The notes under the pieces were generated by a model that worked only from the letters and a program-made list of their open reading frames with translations, ran no database searches and was not told where the DNA came from. Shown here one piece after another: positions 48,653-58,934 of a DNA stretch of 64,000 nucleotides. Within the stretch, counting starts at the first letter, position 1. Every line of letters begins with the position of its first letter. The position numbers were made by a program, and so were the translations under genes. Origin of the DNA: Tricholomella constricta. Lineage: Eukaryota; Basidiomycota; Agaricomycetes; Agaricales; Lyophyllaceae. The DNA is taken from assembly GCA_013368375.1 (NCBI GenBank), contig JAACJP010000004.1, positions 1,860,001 through 1,924,000 of the forward strand, read 5' to 3'.

Positions 48653-49374
48653 ACAATTTGCATGATTTCTTGTGATTTTAAACTTCAAAGGAATAGTGGT
48701 TGTGAATGCTACAAGTGTTGTGATATACACGGATTGGTCTACTCATGGGACTGGCTTGAAATTGCTCTGTGCACAAAACCACTCCAGAAATGTGGAAAAC
48801 TTAGGAGTTAAACTGGTCTAGATTGAGACGTGTCTGTTGAATAGTAGGGCCGAAGTTCATAGATTTCAAGTAGGAGGGCGCCTGAGTCCTTCGTTAAGGA
48901 ATAATACATGCTTTGAAAATTGTCGAACGGCAGTGGCCATAGAGTGGCCATAGGTGATAGGTGGTCTATGCGCATCGGGCAAAGACGTTCTAGGAGGTAC
49001 TCGCGAGGCAAGATACAAAGTAACAGCGGTAATGCCAGGCGAGAACAAGCCCCCAAAGACATGTTGTCGCCGTCATGACGTGGGCTACGCCTTCTGTACG
49101 CAATTTGCGTTCCAGTTCCGGTGCGGCGTAGAGTAGCAGTTATTGTTATGATCTACGCCTTCTGCCTGCTTTCCGCAAGCAGAGACTTCCCGATGGGTTG
49201 AGCTCAAATGGCTCAGTTACTTATGGTGGTTCAAAAAAAAAAGAGGATACTCGTCTGAGAACTGAGCGATTTATGATACTATCGGAGGAGATTGTTTACC
49301 AACGATGAGCTTGCCAAACATCGCGATCTCCCGTTTGTGAAACTGCTAGGCTTTTCAGCCAACATATACACGTT
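48653..49374. other. Intergenic region
   Basis: About 720 bp between the large membrane protein and RRP36. An 84-codon minus-strand frame (48808-49062, starting MSLGACSRLALPLLLC) is open but matches no family I know and has no neighbours of support. A ten-adenine run lies near 49233. No RNA gene or repeat was recognised. Confidence 0.4.
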
Positions 49375-50759
49375 ATGCCTCGTCGTGCACGTCCCCTCTC
49401 CCGACAAAAGAAGCCCTCTCATGGCATTCCTGATAAATCTGCCTCAACCTCAAAGCTTTTGCCAGCAAAACGACCGCCACCAGACGATGAGAGTGAGTTT
49501 GAAGACGACGAAGAGGTATTTGGCGCCGGCGGCTCGAGTGAAAGTGGCGATTCGGATCCCGAGGTAGACATGGTGGACGATGAAGACGAAGACGACGTGG
49601 ATGCACCGCGAGTTGCACAGTGGGTAGATGAGGATGAGTTGGAGTTGGAGGATGAGGAGGAGGAGGAGTCGGCGCAGAGGGGAGGACGACCAGCCCTTGT
49701 GAGTTGATTATATACCTTTGAGAGAGAGTTCGGTCTTTATATGTACGCTCTTCCAGAAAAGTCTCCAAGACGGTGTGTTATTTCACTGGTCTAGCCTAAA
49801 GATCCGGAGAGCTAAATAAGAATAACATTCAACTAGATCTATCTGGGCTACCACTTGGAGCGCTGCGTAAAGCCCAGAATATGCTCTTACGCGCGGAGGT
49901 CGACTCTGACGGGTCTAAGGAAAGCGAAAGCGATGTGGACGAGCCAGAACCCGTGAGCGCAAAAGGGAAGGAGAAGGAGAAACGAGAGTGGAGTCTGAAA
50001 CCGAGGAAGGATTTGGCAAAACGAGCGAACAAGCATGCGTGCGTCAATGAGACGTTGGTCGGCGATCGTTTATGGTATTGACGAAAATTACAGTCCGATA
50101 GAAGTCACGTCCAAGCGACCCGTGACGCGGAAACGAAGTGTTGTCGAAGTGAAAACTGTGGTATGGTCCTGAATATCTGTAATCAGGCGATGGTTAAATC
50201 TGACCTTTGTTCAGCAACCACGAGATCCGCGATTTCTGGCGCTGGCTGGCGAATTCTCGGCAGAGAAGTTTGAGAAGTCATATGGGTTTCTTGCGGAGTC
50301 ACATAAAAAAGAGCTAGAGACGCTGCGGGAGAACCTTAAACGGGCACGGAAGCTTCTGGCGTCTTCGCCACGGGATACATACGAGGAACGGGCAAGCGAG
50401 GTGCACCGTTTGGAGCTTGCGGTGAAGCGGGGGGAGAGTCTGGTGAACAAGGATCGGCGGGATAAGATTGAGCAAGAGGCGCTGGCAAAGGTAAGCAAAG
50501 AGGAGCGAGAGATGAGGAAGCAAGGGAAGGGGAAGTGGCACCTAAAGGACAGTAAGTGGAGTATTATGTTTGGCATGCAGTCTGCTGACGGGAACTAGCC
50601 GACAAACGGGAGCTGCTTGTGAAGGCACGGTACGAAGCACTTGCTGCGGACGGTGGGAAGCGGGCGGTGAAGAAGGCAATTGACAAGAAACAGAAGAAGA
50701 TTGGCCAGAAGGAGAAAAAGTCGCGACCTTACGGGGAGAAACGACGGAGGGTCGAGTAG
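49375..50759 (+). CDS. RRP36: RRP36 rRNA-processing protein
   Basis: Nucleolar factor for early cleavages of pre-rRNA toward 18S rRNA. The protein starts [17 protein letters not shown] and has a long acidic region ([27 protein letters not shown]). Spliced segments then read [20 protein letters not shown], the basic [20 protein letters not shown], the family block [19 protein letters not shown] and [20 protein letters not shown], and the tail [44 protein letters not shown]. Five introns are implied, one after exon 1 and one just before the final [12 protein letters not shown]. All core motifs of the family are present. Confidence 0.93.
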
Positions 50760-50832
50760 CACGTGTACTAGGGTAAGTAGCACGTGCACTACGACAGGCA
50801 TCACGTGAACAATGATGGCCAAATAGCACGTG
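50760..50832. promoter_or_regulatory. Array of four CACGTG E-boxes
   Basis: Four perfect palindromic CACGTG elements lie at 50760-50765, 50781-50786, 50802-50807 and 50827-50832. Starts are spaced 21, 21 and 25 bp, about two helical turns. They fill the 112-bp gap between the RRP36 stop codon and the CorA-like start codon, the last one 39 bp upstream of that ATG. CACGTG is the known target of bHLH factors such as Cbf1, Pho4 and SREBP types. A role in controlling the transporter is inferred from position. Confidence 0.8.
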
Positions 50833-50871
50833 GATGAATTACAATTATTTTGGACGTTGGTCCACGTCGCC

Positions 50872-53065
50872 ATGCACATCGATGACGACATTTACAGAGG
50901 CCACTTTAATCGTCCGCCCAGCGTCGTGTCCACTGTAGCGTCCAATGCCCCCGCCAGACTCGGCCCCATTGCTGCTGTCGTCGAGCTCGCCATCTCTCGC
51001 TGGGCACGATCACACTCGTCTTCCTCCTCCTCTTCGTCCTCTTCGTCGTCCTCGTCGTCCTCGTCGTCCTCGTCGTCCTCATCGTCATCATCGTCCCCCT
51101 CCCGCTTCCGCACACGCCGCAGTGCCGCAACCCTCCACTCCTTGCAGTCCGAGCGCGATTTTGCTGCACGCATCTCCCGCCTCAAAGCCCGGGAAGAGTC
51201 CAGGCAGATCCCACGAAATTTCACCCTCTATCTCCCGCCTTCTCTCTCCCCCCAGCTCAAGAACCCAGATCCAGATGCAAAGGATCAGCACGTAACCCGC
51301 ACCGCCTCCCTTTCCCTTCTCCTGCCCCACCTTGATGCCGCCCTCAAGAAGGCCACCAGGGCACGCCGACAACCCTTATCTAAAACACACTCCAAGCGTC
51401 GCATGGTGTTCCAAGACTACATGCTTCCTTCCTTTGACGATATCCCCCCAGCAAAAGCAAAAGCTTGGTACTTGGACGTCGCCTCGCCAACTTGGGAGGA
51501 TATGCGTACCCTCGGAAAGGCAAGTATAATTTATACCACATAACATCCATCTTCTCAACTACCCCGTTCAAGATACTTCACCTCCATCCACTCACACTCG
51601 AGGATATTCTCCAGCGTGATCCCAGGGAAAAATTGGAGCATTTTCCGAAGCTCGGTTACTACTTCATCTCCTTTCGAGCAATCGATACCAAGCCCATCCA
51701 CTGCATTAAACGGGACATAAGCGAGGGTGCGGAGCCACTGACACAAGATGGGGGGCTTATCGGAGAGGCCAACATCTATCTGGTGGTTTTCGAACAAGGG
51801 ATCGTCTCGGCAAGTCTTTCATCGCACTGCTGACGCCAACCCTCTTGACCTCCTTGTTTTCCAGTTCCACTTTACAGACATTTCTCGTGAGTACTTGCTC
51901 ATAACCTTCAAGGGGCCAGCTGATCTTCCCATGCAGAGCATACTGACCGTGTCAGAAGCCGCATCATCCAGCTCGAAGAAGTTTTCAACATGTCTTCCGG
52001 TGTGCCCTTTCCCATCTACCCCTCACCTTGTACTCACGAACAACGAGCCAGATTGGATTGCTCATGGAATCCTGGACTCGATTGTCGATTCCTTCTTTCC
52101 ACTTTTAGAGGACATCGGAAAAGAGGTGGCGGCCATCGAGGACCTAGTGTTGACTGCAGCGCCGTTTCCGGGCGCTCCTCAACACCACATGCCACCTGTT
52201 CCTGTGCAGAGGTCACGGGAATCAGATGAAATGGAGTCCACTTCGATCGACTCCCTTCAAGTCGAGAAACAGTCGACGACAAGTGCGGACCACGTCAAAC
52301 CGCGGTTTTCATCACCTCGCCTCACGTTACCGCTCGCTCTAAGGCGACTCAGGAGATTTATCGCCAACCAGTGGCGCACGCTTAGAAAAGTAAAAGATGT
52401 GCCCCAACCCAGTCCGACCTACACGACTTTGCGGCGTATGGCGAGGTCAAGGAGGCTCGTGACATCTCTGACGCGACTGCTGGCGACCAAGTTGGAGGTG
52501 ATTGCTCAGATCAGGAAAAGGCTTCTGACTTCGAGCAAAGCCGTACCAGCGAACAGAAAAAGATGGAATGACGATCTTGATGTCGCCATTTACATGGGAG
52601 ATGTTCAAGGTGTGTGTGATGAGCCCTCATGGTGCTGTCTTGTTTCTCACGGAGCTGGCCAGATCACATCCTGACGCTCCAGCATTCGCTTGCACATTAC
52701 GAGCGCATCCTAAGTCACTCTCATCCGACTTACCTTTCGCAACTCCGGACAGGAGTTGCGCTCACCAAGAGCGGCACCGATAAAGCCATCATATACCTTA
52801 CCTTCGTTAGTATGGCGGTGCTCTGCATCCAAACACTCATTGGTATGTCTACTGAGGGACTTGCCACCTCGACAACAGAAACTAACTTGTTCTACTTTTG
52901 TTAGGTGTATTCTCCACCAACGTGACTATGCCAACAAATGACCACTCCCCGGAGGGTTCGTACAACATATTTGGGATCATCATCGCGGTCTCAATTTGCA
53001 TTCTCTGCACGTACGCCTACGTCGTCCGACGGTGGTGGAATCAGGCCAAAGAGAAACGGCGATGA
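50872..53065 (+). CDS. CorA/Mnr2-type magnesium transporter with altered GMN motif
   Basis: Pentameric CorA-superfamily cation channel of the fungal Alr1/Mnr2 branch, in plasma or vacuolar membrane. The ATG at 50872 is preferred over the in-frame GTG at 50830. After a polyserine tract come YLDVASPTWEDMRTLGK, ILHLHPLTLEDILQRDPREK, FPKLGYYFISFRAI, WIAHGILDSIVDSFFPLLED, YMGDVQDHILTLQHSLAHYE, then transmembrane helix 1 (IIYLTFVSMAVLCIQTLIG) and helix 2 (NIFGIIIAVSICILCTYAYV) with a basic tail. The loop between helices reads GVFSTNVTMP where the family has a GMN tripeptide. The intron at 51520-51572 has a GC donor (gcaagt). HPLTLEDIL and GDVQDH are typical of the family. Confidence 0.85.
51018..51104 (+). 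repeat. Polyserine-encoding microsatellite in the CorA-like gene
   Basis: A run of TCx codons (tcc, tct, tcg, tca), mostly alternating tcgtcc units, encodes about 28 consecutive serines in the N-terminal region. Units of six bases repeat exactly for much of its length, so length polymorphism between strains is likely. Confidence 0.9.
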
Positions 53066-53256
53066 CACTGAGTGCTTCGCCATAGACTTAACAACATCGT
53101 GACACCCATGTATTTGTGTTCCATCATGTACCAGCTACTCATAAGTACTCTCGTGGAGATCAAAGTATTGGACTTCCGCGTAATGGACTCTTACCTAGAC
53201 TATGGTCGTGACTTCGTAATTTGTCGTAATCTCGTGAATAAACGCAGAGGAACTTA

Positions 53257-54846
53257 TTAGGTTGCAGCTGCGTCGTCTTTGGCTGCGAGCGACAAAACAT
53301 GGTCCGCATCGTCCAGCGCTTCTTGCACTTTTTTCAACAGTCAAGTAAGTAATTAACTCCACGGTGAGGTTGGCGTATACCCCCTACCTTTGGCTTGGAA
53401 ACGCAACTGCTTTCGTTCGAAGTTCTGGAAGGTCGAACGCAGCAATTCTCTCTGAAGCCTTATCGTCTCATCGGCGCGCTTCAGCTGCTCGGATTCCGAG
53501 CGCAGGTGTTCCAGGCTCTGCTCGACCTGTTGGTGCAGCGTTTCGAGCCCAGACATCTGCTCCATATAAATATCGCGGATCTCCTCCCACTGGCGGCCTG
53601 TTATGATCACGCCGATGAGAATCGAAGCATTAACGATGCATATTCATTGATTGCGAACCTGAAGCCTGCGCCTCACGGGCAACGGATGCGTACTTGGACA
53701 CTTGGACTTCCAGGTCTTGGTTGTCCGCCCAGGAGACCCGCTTCGAAAAGTCCCCCGTGCTCGAACGCTTGATACAGCTCGGCCTTCGGCGCAATTCACC
53801 CTTGAGGACTGTGGGCTGCTTCTCCGTGGGGTTGGACGGTTCTGGCGGAGGCTCAGAAGATGTGGTACTGGCGTCGGGCTCAGCTGGTGTGCCAGTAGGT
53901 AGGGAAACGATCGGCTGGGGGTCGGCCGACAGATCATATCCGGTTTCCAAATTGCGTATCCGCAGGAGGTGGGGGAGAGGCGAGGGGGATGTCACTGTGC
54001 GAGTCGGTGCAGGTGCAACTGCGGCATCAGATTTATACCGGGACGGCAGCGTTGCGGATCTCTCAACACGTGGTGCGCTCGTGGACTGAGAGGGGTATCT
54101 GGGTTGTTGGTATAATCGGTCGAATTCGGGGTTCGGAGGTCTGACTTGTTGGCTCGAAGTCGGAGTGGGCTTCGAGGAAGCGCTAGGGGTAATGCTCTTC
54201 TGAAGAACAGCAGACCCCACGCACTTTATGCACTTGCAGGGATTTGGAGGCCCTGCCGGATGCCGCTTCTGCTTTAAATTTGCCAGAGTCCGCTTATGCT
54301 GCTCCAAAAACCACTTTTCCATCTCCTTGATGCGGAAATCGGCGGGGGCAATAATTGTCTGGAACGAGAGCGCTAAGGAGTCGCCTGGCGGGCGCGTGGC
54401 CGCAGAAGCCTTCGCAAGCTTTTGGCACTTGCGAATCATCCTGTCCTTGAGATGACGAATCTCCAGGACGCGGTCCCAGGTGGGACCGGATTTCTTGCGC
54501 AGCTCGAAGTCCTCGAACTTGAGAAGCTGCTCATACATGGAGGCAGTGCCCGGGGGCAGCAGAACCTGAACAGGACGGTCAGAAATTCATTTAAGCGCCG
54601 GCGGACTGTCTCGATTACCTTTAACTGATTAAGGGTGTCGGTGGTTTGGATATACCTCCATCCCTTTGCAGACCTTGGGTCATGGGGCTCTAGCTGGCCT
54701 CTGACTGGGCTCGGGCGTAGATAGTCGAGGGGAGGGGCTCTAGATGTCGATGGTCGCTGCATGAGGGCAACATAGGGCGACGCTTGCGAACAATGTGATG
54801 TATCCCTGACATGTGTCTTTTTCCTAACACGAGGTGCACAAGACAA
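53257..54846 (-). CDS. Coiled-coil protein of unknown function
   Basis: Not recognised. Four exons give about 480 residues: MSCAPRVRKKTHVRDTSH to TLNQLK, then VLLPPGTASMYEQLLKFEDF, a long disordered Ser/Pro/Thr region, a SGRQWEEIRDIYMEQMSG segment after a 61-nt intron, and a final exon KVQEALDDADHVLSLAAKDD. The segment from QMSGLETLHQQVEQSLEH through LRSESEQLKRADETIRLQRE is a strong coiled coil. A short cysteine cluster (NPCKCIKCVGS) lies mid-protein and might bind metal. It is transcribed away from the divergent PEX16, whose start is 225 bp upstream. The overall look suggests a cytoskeletal or scaffold protein, but this is a guess. Confidence 0.7.
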
Positions 54847-55071
54847 AACTGCATTGCAGGCTTATGTTCTAGGATTATTGGAGTTCTCGCTTTATGTAAA
54901 GGACCTCGATATAAACCTACAGACAGCAGCATCGTGGATAACTAGCCACCATTCTCTGCGACCGACACCGGACCGTGGGAATCCAGCGGCTTCTATGTTC
55001 GCCGATAATCACGTTCCGTGGCGTCTCTCGCAGTTTGCATTTCCTTACTGGCTGGTTCCTCCTCAAAGCCC

Positions 55072-56447
55072 ATGTCCTCGTCTATTGCTCGTTATGAAGC
55101 CTTCCTCATAAACAATGTTTCGACCATCTCGTCTCTGGAGTCTTCCTTGCGGTCCATTACATGGTTTCTGCCCGGCAGATTCAAGGACGCCGAGTTGGCG
55201 TCGGAAGCTCGTCCGTTCTTCATTTCACCCTATGACATTCAGGCATGCTGATTATGTTCTTTAGTCTCAGCGCTGCTAAATGTCATGAGCATGTATCACG
55301 ACACCCTGCTTGCGAGGATTGTGCAGGGTGATCCCAAGTACCGTCCACTCATACCGGCTTCACTGCACACTCGTTTCACAAGAGCATGGTCCGAGAAGAA
55401 CAACAAATACAAGTGGGCTGCCCGCGCTCTCCAGTTGATCAAATTCACGGAACTTGTGGTGGAAATGGGGCTGCGGCGGAAAGTCTCCTCAAAAGCAAGA
55501 TGGAGAAGTATTGTTCTGTTGGAGGTCATCAAGTCCGTCAATTTCATGTTTATCACTTGCTATTTCTCTCATATGCCTTCCTCGCAGAGCTACGATTCGC
55601 TTTATCCTTCTTGGAATTACTCGCACGCCCATTTTGTCACCTCCAATCCCTGAGCGCGACTTTGATCCAATGTCTCTACCTCCTTCGAGCAACTCATCTT
55701 CCCCTACCATTGCTCCTTCCTCTCCTTCCTTCTCCCCACCCGCAACCCCCGACCATCTCAGAAATAATCACATGCCTCTCCCAGCCCACACCCTACTCTC
55801 CGCTCCATCTGAGTCTTCTGTGGAGGAATACTTACTGCCAAAGGCGATGACTACCTCATCTGTGAAGCCATCGCTTTCCCTTGTCAAAACTTTCTCTTCG
55901 CCCCAGGATTGGCTTGCAGAGTCTATCTACATTCTAAGGCCCCTTGTTTATGGTACGGCGTCACCACGGGCCTCAAATCTATATATGTATATATATATCT
56001 GACATGTCCTTTTCAGTATCTTTACTTGTTTCTGATCGGCGTTCAAACCGTCCTCTAATCACGGCACTCGTCATGGAACTTCTTTCTCGAAATCTCCGCC
56101 GGACCCCTCCACCCTCCGCGGCGCTTGAGCGCACTGAATACGCGAGGCGAGATAGGGACATGTTATGGTATCTATTCCGTGGGTCCATTTGGGAGTCATA
56201 CACGCGGTGCGTGGTTTACCGTCTTTCCTGCACGGGCCGTCTTATTCACTTCACCATCTCCACATGTGTAGGCCCAAGCTAGAAGCTTTCGCCACTCGGG
56301 CGTCCCATGCACCCCTGCTTGGTCTATTTGGAGCATTCGTCCATGATTGGATCCCGCTGATTGATGAGTATTACTATTGTAGGTGTCATCATTTATGCTC
56401 ATCATGTTTGCTCACTGATGCTCGTCATGCCAGACACCGCTCCTTAG
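55072..56447 (+). CDS. PEX16: Peroxisomal membrane biogenesis protein PEX16
   Basis: Integral peroxin that recruits PEX3 and inserts peroxisomal membrane proteins. Reads MSSSIARYEAFLINNVSTIS, SLRSITWFLPGRFKDAELAS, then after an intron LSALLNVMSMYHDTLLARIV, RALQLIKFTELVVEMGLRRK, WRSIVLLEVIK, RATIRFILLGITRTPILSPP, a Ser/Pro-rich insertion, DWLAESIYILRPLVY, NRPLITALVMELLSRNLRR, RRDRDMLWYLFRGSIWESYT and APLLGLFGAFVHDWIPLIDE. The last coding exon adds only a few residues (YTAP). These segments match PEX16 in order. Five or six short introns are implied. Confidence 0.92.
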
Positions 56448-56727
56448 TCTCTTGGAATGGCGTCTGCCTGATCTCTTTTGCTTACGAGTCGTGTATTATA
56501 ATGCCATTGTGTCCTTATTGGCGATTCATCATCTGATGGTGAACGTGCAACCCTTATTGCTTTTGGCCCCTTTTCTATTAGGCTGCCATCCCTTCCCACA
56601 TCATAACGAAGCCAAACTTGAGTGCGGTACCATGTGATATAACTGGGAGACGCTCTTTGGCAGAATTTCTAGATTCCGCACCTACCTCTCTTAACTCTCC
56701 GTATTCGTCCCCTCAAGCTCCACTGCT

Positions 56728-57504
56728 ATGTCGAACCCTTTGGTGTATCAGCTCCCTCATCTACGTCGCATAGTGACTGGCCATGACGAGTACGGAACGG
56801 CCGTCGTAGAGAGTGACAGGCGACTCGTTGCGGAGGTACCTTGGAATCTTTGTGCCTGAAGTTCTTCGACGAAAATCTTTTGCAGGAAATGGAGTCCGTC
56901 AGAGGAGCCAGGTCCGCTGGGATTTGGGTGACAACAGATTCTATTCCTACCAATGATAATAATAATCCGTCAGTCTTGACATCCTCCTTGACAGTGCTGA
57001 TCTTTTCACCTCGAACGTTTTCGCAGTGAAGATGGCGCTACGCGGAAAGTCGATGACGCCGCAAATTATGGACTTGTCCATCCTGATGGGACCAACCTGA
57101 GGTCAACTGATCTTGCTCCAGGGGCTATCACACCCATGGTTAGTGCCAGTGGTCGCTGAACCCATCATACGCTCGACGTTGATGACCTTTGTCAGCATCG
57201 CACCTCGTCCTTGGACTACAATATCTTGGGTGAGCATCACCTTGGAACAATCGAGTAACCACCCTGATCAGTGTCCCTCCCCTTCGTAGTGCACGGGGAG
57301 CTCATCCTGATTATGGAGGACGGTACGGAGAAGCACTTGAAGAATGCCGGGGATACAGTGGTCCAGAAAGGTACACTACACGCATGGAGAAATCCCTCCA
57401 AGGGTTGGGCCCGGTGGGTGACTGTTCTGATCGCAGCTGAGCCTGCTATCATCAGAGGCGAGGCTTTGTTCCCCGCGTTCCTGCCACTCGCGGGCAAAAA
57501 GTGA
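56728..57504 (+). CDS. Cupin-domain protein
   Basis: A single small cupin barrel. The start MSNPLVYQLPHLRRIVTGHD is followed by VESDRRLVAK, GARSAGIWVTTDSIPTND, TDLAPGAITPMHRTSSLDYN and the second cupin motif GDTVVQKGTLHAWRNPSKGW. Metal ligands may be the histidines in PMHRTSSLDY, ILVHGELILIM and TLHAWRN; they fit an enzyme or ligand-binding cupin with a glutamate in GELILIMEDG. Substrate is unknown. Four short introns are implied. The gene ends 83 bp before the convergent SDR stop. Confidence 0.85.
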
Positions 57505-57587
57505 TTTAAATCAGAAGTGGCACGGGCCGCATCGCGGGCCGCTGCGAAGGAAAAATACCTCAGAGTTGTAGATAGACATAAGTATCG

Positions 57588-58631
57588 TTATTGGAGATTG
57601 ACGAACAGCCCTCCATCTACCAGCAATGACGCTCCCGTGACATATTTGGCAAGGTCACTTGCTAAAAATACGACAGGGCCAGAGATATCGTCGGGCGCTG
57701 TATATAGAGACAATTAGATTCGACATGAACAAATTCTCCAAGTCTCACCTCCAAGTCTCTTAAGGACTGTGCGGTTTACGGTGTATTCACGTTTCTTCTC
57801 GTCAGCAAGGTCCTCCTTATTGATGTCCGTTGCGATTGTTCCCGGGAGGATGGCATTCGCTCGAATGCCGTGTTTCCCTAACGCGACAGCACAGCTTTGC
57901 ATGAGAGACAGTATACCTGCTTTGGTTGGGGTATAGTGGCTAAAAGTACACACATATATCAATCATAGGTGTCGAAGACACGGATGCGACTATACCATTG
58001 CAGTTCACCTCCGACAAGCGCAGAGATCGAGGAGATGCCTATGATAGATCCTCCTGGAGGAGACTGGTTCTTCATTTGATTGGCGACCGCTAAACGAGAC
58101 TGTGAGCAAATGCCATCGGGACAACGGAGAGGCGGGCTAGTGCACCTTGAACGATGTAAAAAGACCCGTCAAGGTTTACTTGACGCGTTCTTTCCCATGT
58201 TGCGTGTGGCATAGTCAAGAATTCTGCGAAGGGACATATGCCAGCGTTGGACACAAGGACATCAATACGACCAAAGGCTTTGGTCCCAGCCTCGACAATC
58301 TGATATAGTATATGAGGTAGTCGTTCTTCCGGTCAGATACTTCTTCCCACCTTGATGGATGTCGCAGCGTCTGCTATATCCCCTGCAACTGTCACCACCT
58401 GGGCGCCCTCGCGCTCAACTTCGTCCCGGAGTGTTTGGATTTCTTGCTCCGTCTCGCTGTCCCCAAGGTAATGCAAAATCAAAGCAGAAGCGCCATGCTT
58501 GACGAAGTCAAGGGCACTTGGTATCAATTCGCACCGGCACGCCGACAGAGGAGCATAGATGCTCACCAAGCACGCCCAATACCCCTGGAAGAACCCGTTA
58601 TACAGATGACTTTGTTTGCGACAAGAGCCAT
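57588..58631 (-). CDS. Short-chain dehydrogenase/reductase
   Basis: Classical SDR of the 3-oxoacyl-ACP reductase-like type. Starts [20 protein letters not shown] with the TGSSRGIG cofactor loop (TGxxxGIG), then [50 protein letters not shown] (NAG motif), [15 protein letters not shown] (catalytic Ser), [20 protein letters not shown] (YxxxK), [29 protein letters not shown] and [13 protein letters not shown]. All catalytic residues (Asn-Ser-Tyr-Lys) are present. The acidic/neutral residue after strand 2 ([10 protein letters not shown]) does not clearly decide between NAD and NADP. Sugar dehydrogenases such as L-rhamnose dehydrogenase share this layout; the substrate cannot be assigned. It has about four short introns and is divergent from the KARI-like gene. 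Confidence 0.88.
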
Positions 58632-58934
58632 GGTGCGATAGCTGTAGATGGGCAAGTGCTGGTATGTATCATTGAGTCATAGCTTCAAAGATACAGCGGG
58701 TATGTCGGTCCGGGGGTTTGGGAGCAGATGATTCACGGCCACCTGAGCAATTCGAAGCTTCTTCTGACCTCCCGTGACCTTGAGGTTATTCGTCATCACC
58801 AGGAAAACATGATATCGCATCGGTAACAAAGCCAGAAAAGAGAAGGTCATAAGTGTTTAAAATGAGTAACGGTGGGATGAGTGCCAACTCGTGAACCCCA
58901 GTTGAGCAACTTCCCAACTCAGCGCAAGATATCC

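Noticed and set aside
48808..49062. 84-codon minus-strand frame with a hydrophobic start
   Set aside because: No family resemblance, no splice support and unremarkable codon use.
50892..51224. Acidic Asp/Glu-rich minus-strand frame
   Set aside because: Antisense shadow of the polyserine repeat in the CorA-like gene.
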